Numbered from the stretch's first letter, positions 9,065 through 18,958 are shown. The stretch: 64,000 nucleotides of DNA from Gemmatimonadota bacterium (GCA_026387935.1 JAPLKU010000019.1:1-64000); one strand, 5' to 3'. Numbers and translations are program-made. The notes: generated by a model not told the origin, from the letters alone.

Positions 9065-10027
9065 CTACCTGAGCAGCGCCATCGCGACGTCGCCGACGAT
9101 CTTCAGCGATTTCGCGCTCACCCGGCCGATGTCGTCAGCCAACGTGTGATGCGCGTCGTAGTCGAGATCAATCACGTCCACGACCCTCAGCCCCGCCTTG
9201 AGCAACGGATAGTGGTCGTCGGTAATCGGATAGCTGCGCATATCCGGTTTGAAATACTGCTCATAGCCGAGTTCCTTCGCCGTCGACCAAACACGCTGCA
9301 CCACCTCCGGCGCGTTCTGAGCGGAATACATCTCCTGCGGCAGTTGCAGGTCGGCGTCGCCGATCATGTCCCAGAGTACGCCGAAGAGCGGCTTGTACCC
9401 GGGGCTGGGCAGATTCGCGGCGAAGTAGGTCGCGCCGATGAGGACATCGACGTCGGGCCCAAAGGTGCCATAGTCCTCACCATCGACGAAGAGCAGGTCT
9501 ACGCCAAACGTTGCTGGCGCTTTCTTGAGCGCGTCGGCAACGCCGAGGAGCAGCGCCACGCCACTCGCACCGTCATTCGCTCCGGGAATCGGCGTGGAAC
9601 GGTTTTCCGCCGCGGGATCGCTGTCGGCATGGGGCCGCGTATCCCAGTGCGTCACGTAGAGAATGCGCTCCGTGGCCTCCGGCTTGAAGCGCGCGAAGAT
9701 GTTGCGCATCGGAATCTGCTTTTTGTCGGCTAGCGTGTGCGTCCACTTCTGCTCAGTGACCGTTGCGCCATTGGCCTTGAGCAGCGCCACAATCCAGTCG
9801 CCGGTCTTCTGCCAGCCCGGCGTCCCGGGAACCCGCGGGCCGAACGCCACTTGCTGCTTCACATAGCTCATCGCGGAATCTGCATTGAACTCGGACGTGG
9901 CCCGGCCACCCGACGCGGCCTGCGCGTCGCCACCCTTCGCACACGCCCCAGCCGACGGAACGACGAACGCCGCGATGGCGGCGGTCAGGATGGCAGAGCG
10001 CGCAGTGAACGTAGAGATGGGGCTCAT
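9065..10027 (-). CDS. M28 family protein, glutaminyl-peptide cyclotransferase-like, exported
   Basis: 320 residues with an N-terminal hydrophobic export signal ending near PSAGACAKGG. Core motifs: THWDTRPHAD, PGANDGASGVALLL, LLFVDGEDYG and DLDYDAHHTLADDIG. This arrangement (HWDTRP, GANDGASG, DGEDYG) is typical of the M28 branch that includes bacterial glutaminyl cyclases, which bind one zinc and convert N-terminal Gln to pyroglutamate, rather than of two-zinc aminopeptidases. An aminopeptidase role cannot be excluded from sequence. Its ATG overlaps the SprA stop by 4 bases, so it is translationally coupled to a large surface protein. Many exported proteins here have Gln at the expected mature N-terminus, which fits cyclase activity. 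Confidence 0.75.
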   Translation of the reverse strand: MSPISTFTARSAILTAAIAAFVVPSAGACAKGGDAQAASGGRATSEFNADSAMSYVKQQVAFGPRVPGTPGWQKTGDWIVALLKANGATVTEQKWTHTLADKKQIPMRNIFARFKPEATERILYVTHWDTRPHADSDPAAENRSTPIPGANDGASGVALLLGVADALKKAPATFGVDLLFVDGEDYGTFGPDVDVLIGATYFAANLPSPGYKPLFGVLWDMIGDADLQLPQEMYSAQNAPEVVQRVWSTAKELGYEQYFKPDMRSYPITDDHYPLLKAGLRVVDVIDLDYDAHHTLADDIGRVSAKSLKIVGDVAMALLR

Positions 10028-13000
10028 CGTAACTCTCCGGCGAAGAACGAGATTTGCAGCACCGCCGACAGCACCATCTGGGTAAGCCGACGATTCAAGT
10101 TGTTATCAAAGGTGACAATCCGCGCGCCCTGCAGCGAAAAGGTCAGGTTGTCGGCGACGTCGGTGTCGGCGTTGAAGGTAATCGCCTCTCGACCGTTGTC
10201 GACCATTCGGCTGCGCAGCGCGCGGAGTCCAGTGGTCTCCACCCAGCTCGTGCTCGAGGTCTTCTGATAGGCAAAGCGGGCGCGCAGGTCACTCTTGAAC
10301 TCCCAGTCGCGCGGGAGCTTGAACGACCGCGTCACATCTCCGCCCAACTCGCGAGCCCACGCGTCAAGGAAACTTCCGGGCAGCGAGTCCACGCGGTGTG
10401 TCGAGGCGACGGAAAAGCCCGTGGTCAAGCCGCCGCGATCGTTCCAGACGACTGAGAGGCTGAGCGGATAGCTGAGCGATCGTCCCACGCGAAGGTCCGG
10501 CGGTCCGCCTGTGGATGACGGCAGCGCGCTGTGCTGCGCCGTCGCAACGAGCCGCGCGCTGGTCGTCACGCTCGTGAGGAACTGCTCGAGTGCATGCGGA
10601 CGAATTGTGCTCCGCAACGAAATGTCCGGTAACGTGACGAAATCGCCGTCCACCACGACCTGCGACTTGTCCGGCCTCCGCAGCCAGTTGCGCGACGCCA
10701 GGCGCTGCGTGCGCGCGTCGAGCGTGATGCCATAGGGCAGGCGCAGTCCAGAGGCGAGCGCGACCTGCGTGTTGCTCGAGGCGGTGGTGGCCAGAAACCC
10801 GTGATCGGCGAGAAAGGTTCCTTCGCCGCCAAGGCCGAATTGCAGGCCGTACCCAGGCGTCCGTGGCGTACCGTCGTACGACGACGAAATCGTCCGCGTG
10901 ACGGATAGTTCCAGCGGGACAAGCGTGCGGGTCAGTCGCGACAACACGGTCGTATCGCTCGTCCACGCATGCGCCGCGCGGGCCATGTCGAACGCCACCG
11001 CGCCATTGAACGATTGCGCCGCGTTTACTCGGCGCGGCAACCGGAGCGCACCAGTGGTATCGCCTTCGCGGAGGAGAATTCGCGAATTGGGATCGCGCAG
11101 CTGGCCGTAGGCCGTGCTGAACTCTGCCCGAGGACGGATCCAGCCCTGCAACTGCGGCGCAAGCGTGTACGACGTGGTCACCGCGCGATCACGCTCAAGC
11201 CCGGCGTCGACGCCCAGCAGTCTGGCGCGCTCGCTGGTCGCGGCGAGGGCCGTTGGGGTGGAGTCGCCGTAGTTCACGAGGTCGCGCGTGCTCGACACTT
11301 CCCAGCGCGCGCTGAGCGCGTCGAAGGGCTTCAGCTCGAGCGACGTCGCGTTCCGCCAGGCGTGCACGCGACCGTCGACGGTGCGCGCCGTATCACGCAC
11401 GGAACTCGCGGGATTCAGGAAGTTCGAACGCGACTCGTCCGACGAGGTATAGTTCCCGCTCGCGCGAAACGCCGCCGGTTGCAGCCGCGGCTTGGCGTCG
11501 TGCAAGGCCTGCACCAGTTCGAGATCGCCGAGCCAACCCGGTAACCGGTCCAGCGCGCGCGTCCACCAGCCGGGCATCGCACCCGCCGGCGACGTTCCGC
11601 CAATCGCGTAGTCGAGTCCGGCATTCAGGCGGCCTTGGTCCGCGACCTGAAACTCGGTGCGCGAGTTGGTCCCGCCCACACCGGCGGTGGCCGAGAGATT
11701 GTTGAGAAAAGGCGCGAGCATGCCGTCGGCCATCGGCGTCGCCCGGCGCACCGACACGGAGACGTTTGACGTGCGTTGCTGGGGCGTCCGCAACGCCGCA
11801 ATGTCTGATGCGCGAATGTCCGACCGCGACAGGAACTGCGGCGCCGAGGTGCCACGGGCCAGTGTTGCCGTCACCGGTAAGGCCCATCCCCACGCGCCGC
11901 CGACGAATTGGTCGAGCCGCAACGTGGTGCTCAACTCCATCAGTTCATCGGCCAGGTAGGCCGGCGCTTCCGTCAGTTGCCGGAAGTTCGGATCGCGGCG
12001 AGAGTAGTTGAATCGGAGCTGCGCCACATCGCCGAAGTTCGCCTGCGCGCCAATCTGTCCCGCATAGCCAGGGGTGCTGACGACGCCGCTGAGCCGGATG
12101 TCGTCCACCCACACTTCGAGGGTGTCGCCGGGAATAATGCGCGCGGTGCCACCGACGGAGTCCACACGGACCATGCCAATAGCGAGTTCCTGCACCGCCG
12201 AAAGATTTGGCGGGCTCACGACCGGATCGGCCGCGTACACGATGTACCCCTCGGAGCAGGCCGCGTAACGTCGCGAGATCTGGCCGATGGGCATGGCGCT
12301 CTGCGCAATAAGCGCGAGATCGGCGCCCGTGCACGCGATGGAATCGGGACGGTTCTGCAGGTACGCGTTTTCGAGCTGTGCGCGCAGCGCATAGAGCTTG
12401 TCGAAGTTCACGCGCACTTCCGGCAGCCAGGCGGCCTGCGTCGTCCCCGAACTCGCCGGAGTGCGATAGGCGTAGAAGCTGTTCGGGTCGCGCCCGATCT
12501 TCACGAAGAACTGCAACTCACCGCCCTGGCCCCATCCATTGCCGCGGCCGCGTGCCCAGACGCGCAGCTCCTGATACTGTCGAAAGTTCTTGGCGCCTTC
12601 CGGGAACTTGTAGAACGCTTCCGCCCGCTCCAGTGGCTTGAGCGCCGTGGCCGTCAGGCGAAGCGCGCGCTCGTTGACCAGGATCCGCTGATTCTCGAGC
12701 CCCGTGAGTTGGCGGTCGGCCTCGTTCACCACGCCAGGCGGCGATTGGTAGCCGAGCGCGCTGAGTGAATCGAGCGTCCCGACGGTGCCGGCAAACACGA
12801 GTCCACGTCCGGTACGCTCCCCGGCGATGCCGGTCAGCGCACGATCGGCCCGCTTGAGCCAGCTCGCGCCCACGAGGCGGAGGCGCGACACCACGATCTG
12901 CGAGAACTCCTGGTCGAGCAGTCCGTCGCCGGAGATCATCGTGAGCCGCAGCGCGCGTACACGCTGAATGGACGGCCCGCCATTGATCGTGTCGGCCGGC

Positions 13001-16000
13001 GCCGCGAACGGAAGACGCACAAGGACCCAGCAGAGCTTCGGCGCTGCAGCACCGGCCGAATCGTTCGGCGCGGCGCGGCAGCCGCCAACGCGCGTCCAGG
13101 TCTTGGCGTCGGACAAATCCGCCACATAGCGGAAGAGTCGCTCCTGCTCGCGCTGGCCCGAGTCGAAGTTGAGGACATTGTCGCCGTCGATGTCCCACTC
13201 GTCGAGCCGTCCATTCTGCACCGTGCAGTTCGTGCGCGTATCGCCGAGGCGCGCGAGCTGCGCGTTGCCACGTGAACACATCGGAGCGTTGGTCGCTATG
13301 CCGCCGCTGGACGGCGTCGTGACCAGCAAACGCGGCACGACGTCGCCGGGAAGTCCGGTGTCGTTCTTTTCCTGATTGAAGGCGCGAGAGAAGGCATCGC
13401 GTTCCGATTGCAGGGTGTCACGGCCGGCGATCGCCCGTCCCGCCCAGACCGAATCCGGCGCCGTGGTCGAGCCCGAGACCGTCAGCGTTGTCGGGACAAT
13501 GGCCACGGCGTTTTCACTGACATCGCCGATATCGACCACAAACATCGGATTGCGGCGGCGGCGTACCACCGATGTATCGACGAGCGCCCAGAACTCGATC
13601 GCCTCCTTGCCAGTCAGGTTGACGCCCGACGCCGCACCGAGCGTCTGCCGAATGGAACGCCAACGTCGGCCCGGGGCGGCACCGGTGATCTTCCACCGGT
13701 ATTTCCTTGCCGCCTTGTCGTACGCGCCACCAACACTGAGCGGATAGAGCGTCAGCCAGAGCACCGGCTCCTGCTGATCGATTCCCGCACCGACGAGCTT
13801 GGTGAGCGGATCGATTTCCTGCAAAGAAAACCGCGGAACCGAGTCGCGCACATTGATGCCGTTGCTCTGCCACGCCAGCGTCGCCGCATGCGAGAGATCG
13901 AGCACTCCTGCGCCACCGACGCGCGCCGCAAGAATCCGCCCGAGCGCGGGCTGACTCGAGGGAGACCAGAGGGGATCGGACAGCGCGAGCGCAAACGCGC
14001 CATCGCCCTCAAACGATTCGAGGTACGCCTGCCCCGAGGCACCGGCCTGTGGGCGACTGGTGGCAAACTCCGCCTCCAAGCGAATCCGCGAAGGCGACAC
14101 TGGATCGCGACCGGTCATGCGCTTGGCTAGCTGCGCAAAAGCCGGCACCTCAAACCCGTACGATCCACTGACGCCCGCGACAATGGCCGACGCATTGGCA
14201 TAGCCAAGTTGCGGGCGCGTGAACGACGAATGCTGGCGCTGCCCGATGGCCACGAAGTTCAGCTCACCGTTCGAAAAGGCGAACTGCGACGCGATGCCGA
14301 CAATCGTCGTCGGTGTGGTGACAAAGAGCGGTGTCTCCTCGAATCGCACCGTCACCTGACGCGGCCGTGAGAAGAGTGAATCGGAACGCAGGAGCGTCAC
14401 GCGCCCGAGGTCGTAGTCCACCACGTAGTCGGTGTTGCGCCGCAGCAGCGTGCCGTCGTCCAGCACGATGTGTTCCGACATCGGTTTCAGCTGCGTCGAG
14501 CCGAGTGAAAAGCTGGTCATGTCGGCGCCCGCTTCCGTCTCAAACTGCAGGCGCAGCCGGTACACCGGCTGCGGATGGAGCGTCGAGTTGAGATCCTCAT
14601 TCGGCGTGCGATAGATCGCGTCGTTCGACGGATTCAGCGGCGAGCCAACCAGTCCCGCTTGAGCAAATGGCTGAAGCGACGGAAAAATCACGAACCCCTC
14701 GCGAACCACGCTCGGCGCCGCAGACCCGGCAAGCGAGAGCACCGGGTCGCCGCGCCGCGGCCAGACACGACCTTCGGCGTCAAATGCGGTTGGCGTGCCG
14801 AGCTTGGCCATGCCGAAGAGTTCGAGAAACGTGTTTTCGCGCCCACCAACCGGCTTTTCCTGATCGAAAGTGCCACCGGCGACCACGGTGAGCTGCACCG
14901 ATTCGCGTCGCACCTCGTCGCCGCCTACCCGATAGGCCGCGCGAATCTCGCGAAAAAACGCGGCGTCGCCCGGCCGCACGTTTGGATCCCAGAGCAGGTT
15001 GGCGAACTGTTCCCGCGAATCGACGCGAGCGATGTCGGGCGTGCCGCCGGTTGTCGCGATCACCGAATCGCGCCCGCCGATGCGGACGGTGTACGCGACC
15101 ACCAGCCGTTCCTTGTTCGGATCGAGCGGCTGGGTGAGCATCACCCAGAGCTGCGACGGATCAACGTAGAAGTCGACATTCTCGCGCAGCGGCTCGTAGA
15201 TCGGCCCTTTTCGCGACGACGGGTCGCCGTTCAGGCGAAACTGCGGGCCATTCGGATTCGCCGGCTGCCCGCCGATGAGCAGGCGATAGAGCGAAATGCG
15301 CGACGGCCGTAGGGAGTCCGGAAGCTGGGCGGCCAGCTGACGCAGCCGACTTCCATTGAGGATGTCCACGTTCGGATATCCGGCGAGCCGGCGTGGATCC
15401 ACTGTGAAGAAGAAGCGCCGTGCTTCCATCTGGTAGTCGTCAATCGCCAGCGTGCCTGGCTGGCCGCCATTCCCGCCGACCACAAACACCCGGTCGTGCT
15501 GCACGATGCCCTTCTGTTCGGCGGCGATGGTGCGCACCGTGAGGCGTCCGAACTTTGCCGCGGCCTGTATACCGTAGTTGCCCTGCGGGATGCCGCTCGA
15601 AATAAACCGCGAGCGCGGCAGATCGAGCGTGACGTTGCCGACGTCAATACGCTGCAGCCACTCCGTCGGCTTGCCGAGGTACGAGAGGCCGATGTTGTTC
15701 GACCCGTCGTATTCACGGCGCGAGTCGTAGTCCACCTGGGTCTTGAATCGTTCGGCAAAGGTGCCGCCCGTCTTGAGCGTGAACTGAAACTCGGGAATCT
15801 GTTGCCAGGGCGAGTTGCACTGGGCATTCAGTGTCGCGAGGCTCGCGATGCACCGATCGTTGCGGGTGCGTTCGTTCTTGAACTGAAACTGGCCGGTAAA
15901 GCGCAGTCCGAGGTCGCTACCGGGGCCGAAGAGCTTGGCGAATACCGAGTCGTCCTTCGCCCGGACGGAATCAGGCCTCGAGCGCACGGTGTCGGTGGCC

Positions 16001-16089
16001 GCAGGCCGCTGCGCGTGCGCGGTTGCCCCACCCGGCAATGCCACGGCGAGGGCCAGCAAGCTTGCGATCAGAATCCGAAAGAATCGCAC
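10024..16089 (-). CDS. sprA: SprA-family giant outer-membrane protein
   Basis: About 2,021 residues from the GTG at 16089, which gives a clean signal peptide (FFRILIASLLALAVALPGGATAHA, then QRP); an upstream TTG at 16125 would add 12 residues and bury the signal. The N-terminal region (DLGLRFTGQFQFKNERT, then IDVGNVTLDLPRSRFISSGI and FGRLTVRTIAAEQKG) and the long C-terminal run of alternating beta strands ending SAVLQISFFAGELR match the SprA/Sov family. In Bacteroidota, SprA is the 36-strand type IX secretion translocon of gliding bacteria; homologues occur outside that phylum with unproven function. Length is in the family range (2,000-2,400). The stop overlaps the M28 gene. Confidence 0.85.
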   Translation of the reverse strand: MRFFRILIASLLALAVALPGGATAHAQRPAATDTVRSRPDSVRAKDDSVFAKLFGPGSDLGLRFTGQFQFKNERTRNDRCIASLATLNAQCNSPWQQIPEFQFTLKTGGTFAERFKTQVDYDSRREYDGSNNIGLSYLGKPTEWLQRIDVGNVTLDLPRSRFISSGIPQGNYGIQAAAKFGRLTVRTIAAEQKGIVQHDRVFVVGGNGGQPGTLAIDDYQMEARRFFFTVDPRRLAGYPNVDILNGSRLRQLAAQLPDSLRPSRISLYRLLIGGQPANPNGPQFRLNGDPSSRKGPIYEPLRENVDFYVDPSQLWVMLTQPLDPNKERLVVAYTVRIGGRDSVIATTGGTPDIARVDSREQFANLLWDPNVRPGDAAFFREIRAAYRVGGDEVRRESVQLTVVAGGTFDQEKPVGGRENTFLELFGMAKLGTPTAFDAEGRVWPRRGDPVLSLAGSAAPSVVREGFVIFPSLQPFAQAGLVGSPLNPSNDAIYRTPNEDLNSTLHPQPVYRLRLQFETEAGADMTSFSLGSTQLKPMSEHIVLDDGTLLRRNTDYVVDYDLGRVTLLRSDSLFSRPRQVTVRFEETPLFVTTPTTIVGIASQFAFSNGELNFVAIGQRQHSSFTRPQLGYANASAIVAGVSGSYGFEVPAFAQLAKRMTGRDPVSPSRIRLEAEFATSRPQAGASGQAYLESFEGDGAFALALSDPLWSPSSQPALGRILAARVGGAGVLDLSHAATLAWQSNGINVRDSVPRFSLQEIDPLTKLVGAGIDQQEPVLWLTLYPLSVGGAYDKAARKYRWKITGAAPGRRWRSIRQTLGAASGVNLTGKEAIEFWALVDTSVVRRRRNPMFVVDIGDVSENAVAIVPTTLTVSGSTTAPDSVWAGRAIAGRDTLQSERDAFSRAFNQEKNDTGLPGDVVPRLLVTTPSSGGIATNAPMCSRGNAQLARLGDTRTNCTVQNGRLDEWDIDGDNVLNFDSGQREQERLFRYVADLSDAKTWTRVGGCRAAPNDSAGAAAPKLCWVLVRLPFAAPADTINGGPSIQRVRALRLTMISGDGLLDQEFSQIVVSRLRLVGASWLKRADRALTGIAGERTGRGLVFAGTVGTLDSLSALGYQSPPGVVNEADRQLTGLENQRILVNERALRLTATALKPLERAEAFYKFPEGAKNFRQYQELRVWARGRGNGWGQGGELQFFVKIGRDPNSFYAYRTPASSGTTQAAWLPEVRVNFDKLYALRAQLENAYLQNRPDSIACTGADLALIAQSAMPIGQISRRYAACSEGYIVYAADPVVSPPNLSAVQELAIGMVRVDSVGGTARIIPGDTLEVWVDDIRLSGVVSTPGYAGQIGAQANFGDVAQLRFNYSRRDPNFRQLTEAPAYLADELMELSTTLRLDQFVGGAWGWALPVTATLARGTSAPQFLSRSDIRASDIAALRTPQQRTSNVSVSVRRATPMADGMLAPFLNNLSATAGVGGTNSRTEFQVADQGRLNAGLDYAIGGTSPAGAMPGWWTRALDRLPGWLGDLELVQALHDAKPRLQPAAFRASGNYTSSDESRSNFLNPASSVRDTARTVDGRVHAWRNATSLELKPFDALSARWEVSSTRDLVNYGDSTPTALAATSERARLLGVDAGLERDRAVTTSYTLAPQLQGWIRPRAEFSTAYGQLRDPNSRILLREGDTTGALRLPRRVNAAQSFNGAVAFDMARAAHAWTSDTTVLSRLTRTLVPLELSVTRTISSSYDGTPRTPGYGLQFGLGGEGTFLADHGFLATTASSNTQVALASGLRLPYGITLDARTQRLASRNWLRRPDKSQVVVDGDFVTLPDISLRSTIRPHALEQFLTSVTTSARLVATAQHSALPSSTGGPPDLRVGRSLSYPLSLSVVWNDRGGLTTGFSVASTHRVDSLPGSFLDAWARELGGDVTRSFKLPRDWEFKSDLRARFAYQKTSSTSWVETTGLRALRSRMVDNGREAITFNADTDVADNLTFSLQGARIVTFDNNLNRRLTQMVLSAVLQISFFAGELR

Positions 16090-16250
16090 GTCGTGGCAGA
16101 CCCGGGCCCGGGAACGGGGTATCAACTATACTTCTAAGGTCGGGCGTGCTCCCTGAATACACCAACCGGTCCGTGGAATATACGGGACGGTCGTAGCCCT
16201 ACAACCCTTTGTCACGTAGGGAGTTCGGCCCTCCGTCGGAACCGCGAATC

Positions 16251-17861
16251 GTGAGAACACTCAGCCGATACGTCCTGCGAGAGCATCTCGGGCCACTGGT
16301 GTTCGCCATGTCGGCCCTGACCTCGCTGCTGCTGCTGAACTACATCGCCAAACAGCTGCCACAGCTCGTCGGAAAAGGGCTTCCTTGGGATGTGGTCGTC
16401 GAGTTCGTGGTGCTATCGCTGCCGTTCACGATCGCGATGACCCTCCCGATGGCAGTGCTCGTGGCGACGCTGCATGCGTTCAGCCGGCTCGCCGCGGACA
16501 GCGAAATCACGGCGTTCAAGGCGAGTGGGTTGTCACTGCCTCGCATTATGGCTCCCGTTGTATTCGCCGGGCTTATCCTCTCGCTGGCGATGGTCTGGTT
16601 CAACGACCAGGTAATGCCAGCCGCGAACTACGCGCTCGCCACCCTCGGCAACGACATCGCCCGCAAGAAGCCGACATTTGCGTTGCGTCCGCAGGTGATC
16701 AACCAGGTCGCGCCGGGAAGCGCAATATTCCTGCGCGCCGGGCATCTCGAGGGCGGTTCGAGCGAGATGCGCGACGTCACGATCTACGATTTTTCCGATG
16801 CCGCGCATCGCCGAACGATTCGCGCGGACTCCGGCCACATCGAGCTCTCCCCCGACGGGCGCGACCTGATCCTGACGCTCAAGACTGGTTTCATGAACGA
16901 ACTCAGCCGCACGGAACCGGCTCGCCTCGAGCGAGTGTTTTTCACGACGAACCTCGTGCGCGTGCGCGGAATTGGGAATGATCTCGAACGCAACACTCGA
17001 GGTGGTGAAAAGAGCGACCGGGAGCGCACAGTTTGCGAGCTCCAGGCCCAGCTCAACAACGCCGTCCGAACGCGCGACAGCATCTTCGCAGGAATCAAGT
17101 CGCTCGACCCACCCGCCGCGCGCGCACTCGGCGCCCGTACGGCCGTGGTCGGGAGCGGCGGCGCCTTCTGCGCGGCAAAGCGGCTCTTCCGCGTGAAGAC
17201 CGCGGAGGCGGCCACGGTCGCCGCTCTCGCGGCACAAGCGGGCGGACCTCCGCCGCAGGCGCCCCCCCAGGCTCCGGCCCAAGCGCCGGCACAAGCGCCG
17301 GTTCGCACCGATTCGGCGCCGAAGTCATCGGCCGGGATGCAGGTCGTCACGCAGAATCCTGCGGCGGCGATTCCTCCATCGGCGGGAATTGTGCGCACGC
17401 CAGCCGCAGGCGCGGATGAACCGCTCGCCCGGCCGGTCCTGATCGAATCCATGAAGCTTCAGCTCGCCGGCGTGGACGCCATCGTCGCCGGCAACCAAGT
17501 GGAAATCGAAAAGAAGTTTGCGATCGCCACGGCGTGCGTGATTTTTGCGCTCCTTGGCGCGCCGATCGCCTTCCGTTTTCCTCGCGGCGGAGTCGGGCTC
17601 ACCATTGGCGTCAGTCTCGCGGTGTTCGGTGTGTACTACTGCGGCCTCCTCGTTGGCGAAGAGCTCGCCAGGCGAGGCTATGTGCATCCGTTCATAGCGA
17701 TGTGGGGGACCAATGCCATTCTGCTGTTGATCGGCGTCGTCCTCACGGCGCGACTGGGACATGAGGGCACCACGCACCGCGGCAGCGAATTCACGGACCA
17801 GCTTGGACGACTCGCCGATCAGATTCGCGCACGCTTCGGCCGCAAGACGGTGGCCGGCTAA
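16251..17861 (+). CDS. lptF: LptF/LptG family lipopolysaccharide export permease (first copy)
   Basis: About 536 residues from the GTG at 16251 (start MRTLSRYVLREHLGPL); an in-frame TTG at 16209 is possible but neither has a convincing ribosome site. Three N-terminal transmembrane segments, a periplasmic jellyroll region, then three C-terminal segments (IATACVIFALLGAPIAF, GLTIGVSLAVFGVYYCGLL, MWGTNAILLLIGVVL), the YjgP/YjgQ fold. With LptG and an LptB ATPase it extracts LPS from the inner membrane. Between the domain halves is an unusual insert of about 120 residues with a Pro/Gln/Ala-rich tract (PPPQAPPQAPAQAPAQAP), making it much longer than the ~360-residue norm. It overlaps lptG by one base (TAATG). 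Which of the pair is F or G is assigned by order only. Confidence 0.85.
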   Translation: MRTLSRYVLREHLGPLVFAMSALTSLLLLNYIAKQLPQLVGKGLPWDVVVEFVVLSLPFTIAMTLPMAVLVATLHAFSRLAADSEITAFKASGLSLPRIMAPVVFAGLILSLAMVWFNDQVMPAANYALATLGNDIARKKPTFALRPQVINQVAPGSAIFLRAGHLEGGSSEMRDVTIYDFSDAAHRRTIRADSGHIELSPDGRDLILTLKTGFMNELSRTEPARLERVFFTTNLVRVRGIGNDLERNTRGGEKSDRERTVCELQAQLNNAVRTRDSIFAGIKSLDPPAARALGARTAVVGSGGAFCAAKRLFRVKTAEAATVAALAAQAGGPPPQAPPQAPAQAPAQAPVRTDSAPKSSAGMQVVTQNPAAAIPPSAGIVRTPAAGADEPLARPVLIESMKLQLAGVDAIVAGNQVEIEKKFAIATACVIFALLGAPIAFRFPRGGVGLTIGVSLAVFGVYYCGLLVGEELARRGYVHPFIAMWGTNAILLLIGVVLTARLGHEGTTHRGSEFTDQLGRLADQIRARFGRKTVAG

Positions 17862-18958
17862 TGTCGTTGATCCGGCCGCTCGACAAGTACGTCCTGCGCG
17901 AGTTTCTCGGGATCTTCGCCGCGGCGGCGCTTGGTTTTCCGATCCTCGTCATCGTCCTCGACATGGCCGAGAACCTGGGCAAATACCTGCAGCTGAAGTT
18001 GCCGATGATGGACATCGCGCAGGCCTATTTCTACGGCACGGCGGAGACGATGTTCATGATCCTCCCGGCGGCCGTGCTCTTCGCCACGGTGTTTTCGATC
18101 GGTGCGTTCACGCGCCATGCTGAGATCACGGCGGCCAAGGCCTCCGGCATCAGCTTTCACCGCTTTATTCTGCCCATCGTGTTCGGCGCCCTGGTCTCGA
18201 TGGTACTCGGCCTCGCGATCGGTGCGATGATGCCGGAGGCGAATGCTCGGCGCGACGCCTTACTCAAGGAGCGACAGCGCCGGAATATCGAAGCGCGCCC
18301 CAACTTCACCTATGTGAGCGAAGACCAGCGGGTGTACAAAATCGGGTTTGCCGATGCACTCCAGAACACGTTGCAAGACATTGAGATTGAACGACGCGGG
18401 GCCAGCGCGGCGTTTCCGAGCTACACGATTTACGCGCGCGACGCTCGTTTTACGCGCACCACGCGGCCGACGAGTCCAGACTGGACGCTCAGGGACGGTG
18501 TCGTGCACATCATACCGGACGACGAGACGAACTACGCCATTATGTTCGATTCGCTGCGCGACATGCGGTTTCGCGAGCCACCGCGCACGCTGATGGCCGA
18601 CCCCCGCGCGCCCGACGAAATGGGATTTACGGACTTGGGCGTGTTCATCAAGCAGATGGAGCGGTCGGGCACCGACGTGAACAAGTTCCGCACCGCGCGG
18701 ATGCTGAAGCTCGCCATTCCAGTCACCTGCGTGATCATCATGCTCTTCGGCGCACCGCTGGCGACGAGCACGCAACGCAGCGGACCGGCGCTCGGCGTGG
18801 GCATCAGCTTGGCGACGACCGTGATTTTTCTGATGCTGGTGCAACTCACCCAGGCGATCGGCGACAAAGGCCTCATGATGCCGGAACTCGCGGCCTGGAT
18901 ACCCTCTGCGGTGTTTGGAATCCTGGGGACGGTATTGCTCGTACGGGTACGGACATGA
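17861..18958 (+). CDS. lptG: LptF/LptG family lipopolysaccharide export permease (second copy)
   Basis: 365 residues, the standard family length. The N-terminus LIRPLDKYVLREFLGIF is followed by transmembrane segments around 20-45, 60-80 and 105-125 (FILPIVFGALVSMVLGLAIGA), a periplasmic jellyroll (VYKIGFADALQNTLQDIEIER to NYAIMFDSLRDMRF), and three C-terminal segments (IPVTCVIIMLFGAPLAT, GVGISLATTVIFLMLVQL, AWIPSAVFGILGTVLLV). It forms the heterodimeric permease with the preceding gene. The start overlaps the previous stop (TAATG). No lptB is present in the window. Confidence 0.9.
   Translation: MSLIRPLDKYVLREFLGIFAAAALGFPILVIVLDMAENLGKYLQLKLPMMDIAQAYFYGTAETMFMILPAAVLFATVFSIGAFTRHAEITAAKASGISFHRFILPIVFGALVSMVLGLAIGAMMPEANARRDALLKERQRRNIEARPNFTYVSEDQRVYKIGFADALQNTLQDIEIERRGASAAFPSYTIYARDARFTRTTRPTSPDWTLRDGVVHIIPDDETNYAIMFDSLRDMRFREPPRTLMADPRAPDEMGFTDLGVFIKQMERSGTDVNKFRTARMLKLAIPVTCVIIMLFGAPLATSTQRSGPALGVGISLATTVIFLMLVQLTQAIGDKGLMMPELAAWIPSAVFGILGTVLLVRVRT

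Noticed and set aside
11908-12768. Long plus-strand open frames antisense to the SprA gene
   Set aside because: They are by-products of high GC on the opposite strand of a well-supported gene, with Arg/His-rich translations and no ribosome sites.
16209-16250. TTG start for LptF
   Set aside because: No ribosome site; the GTG at 16251 gives the usual short cytoplasmic N-terminus directly before the first membrane helix.
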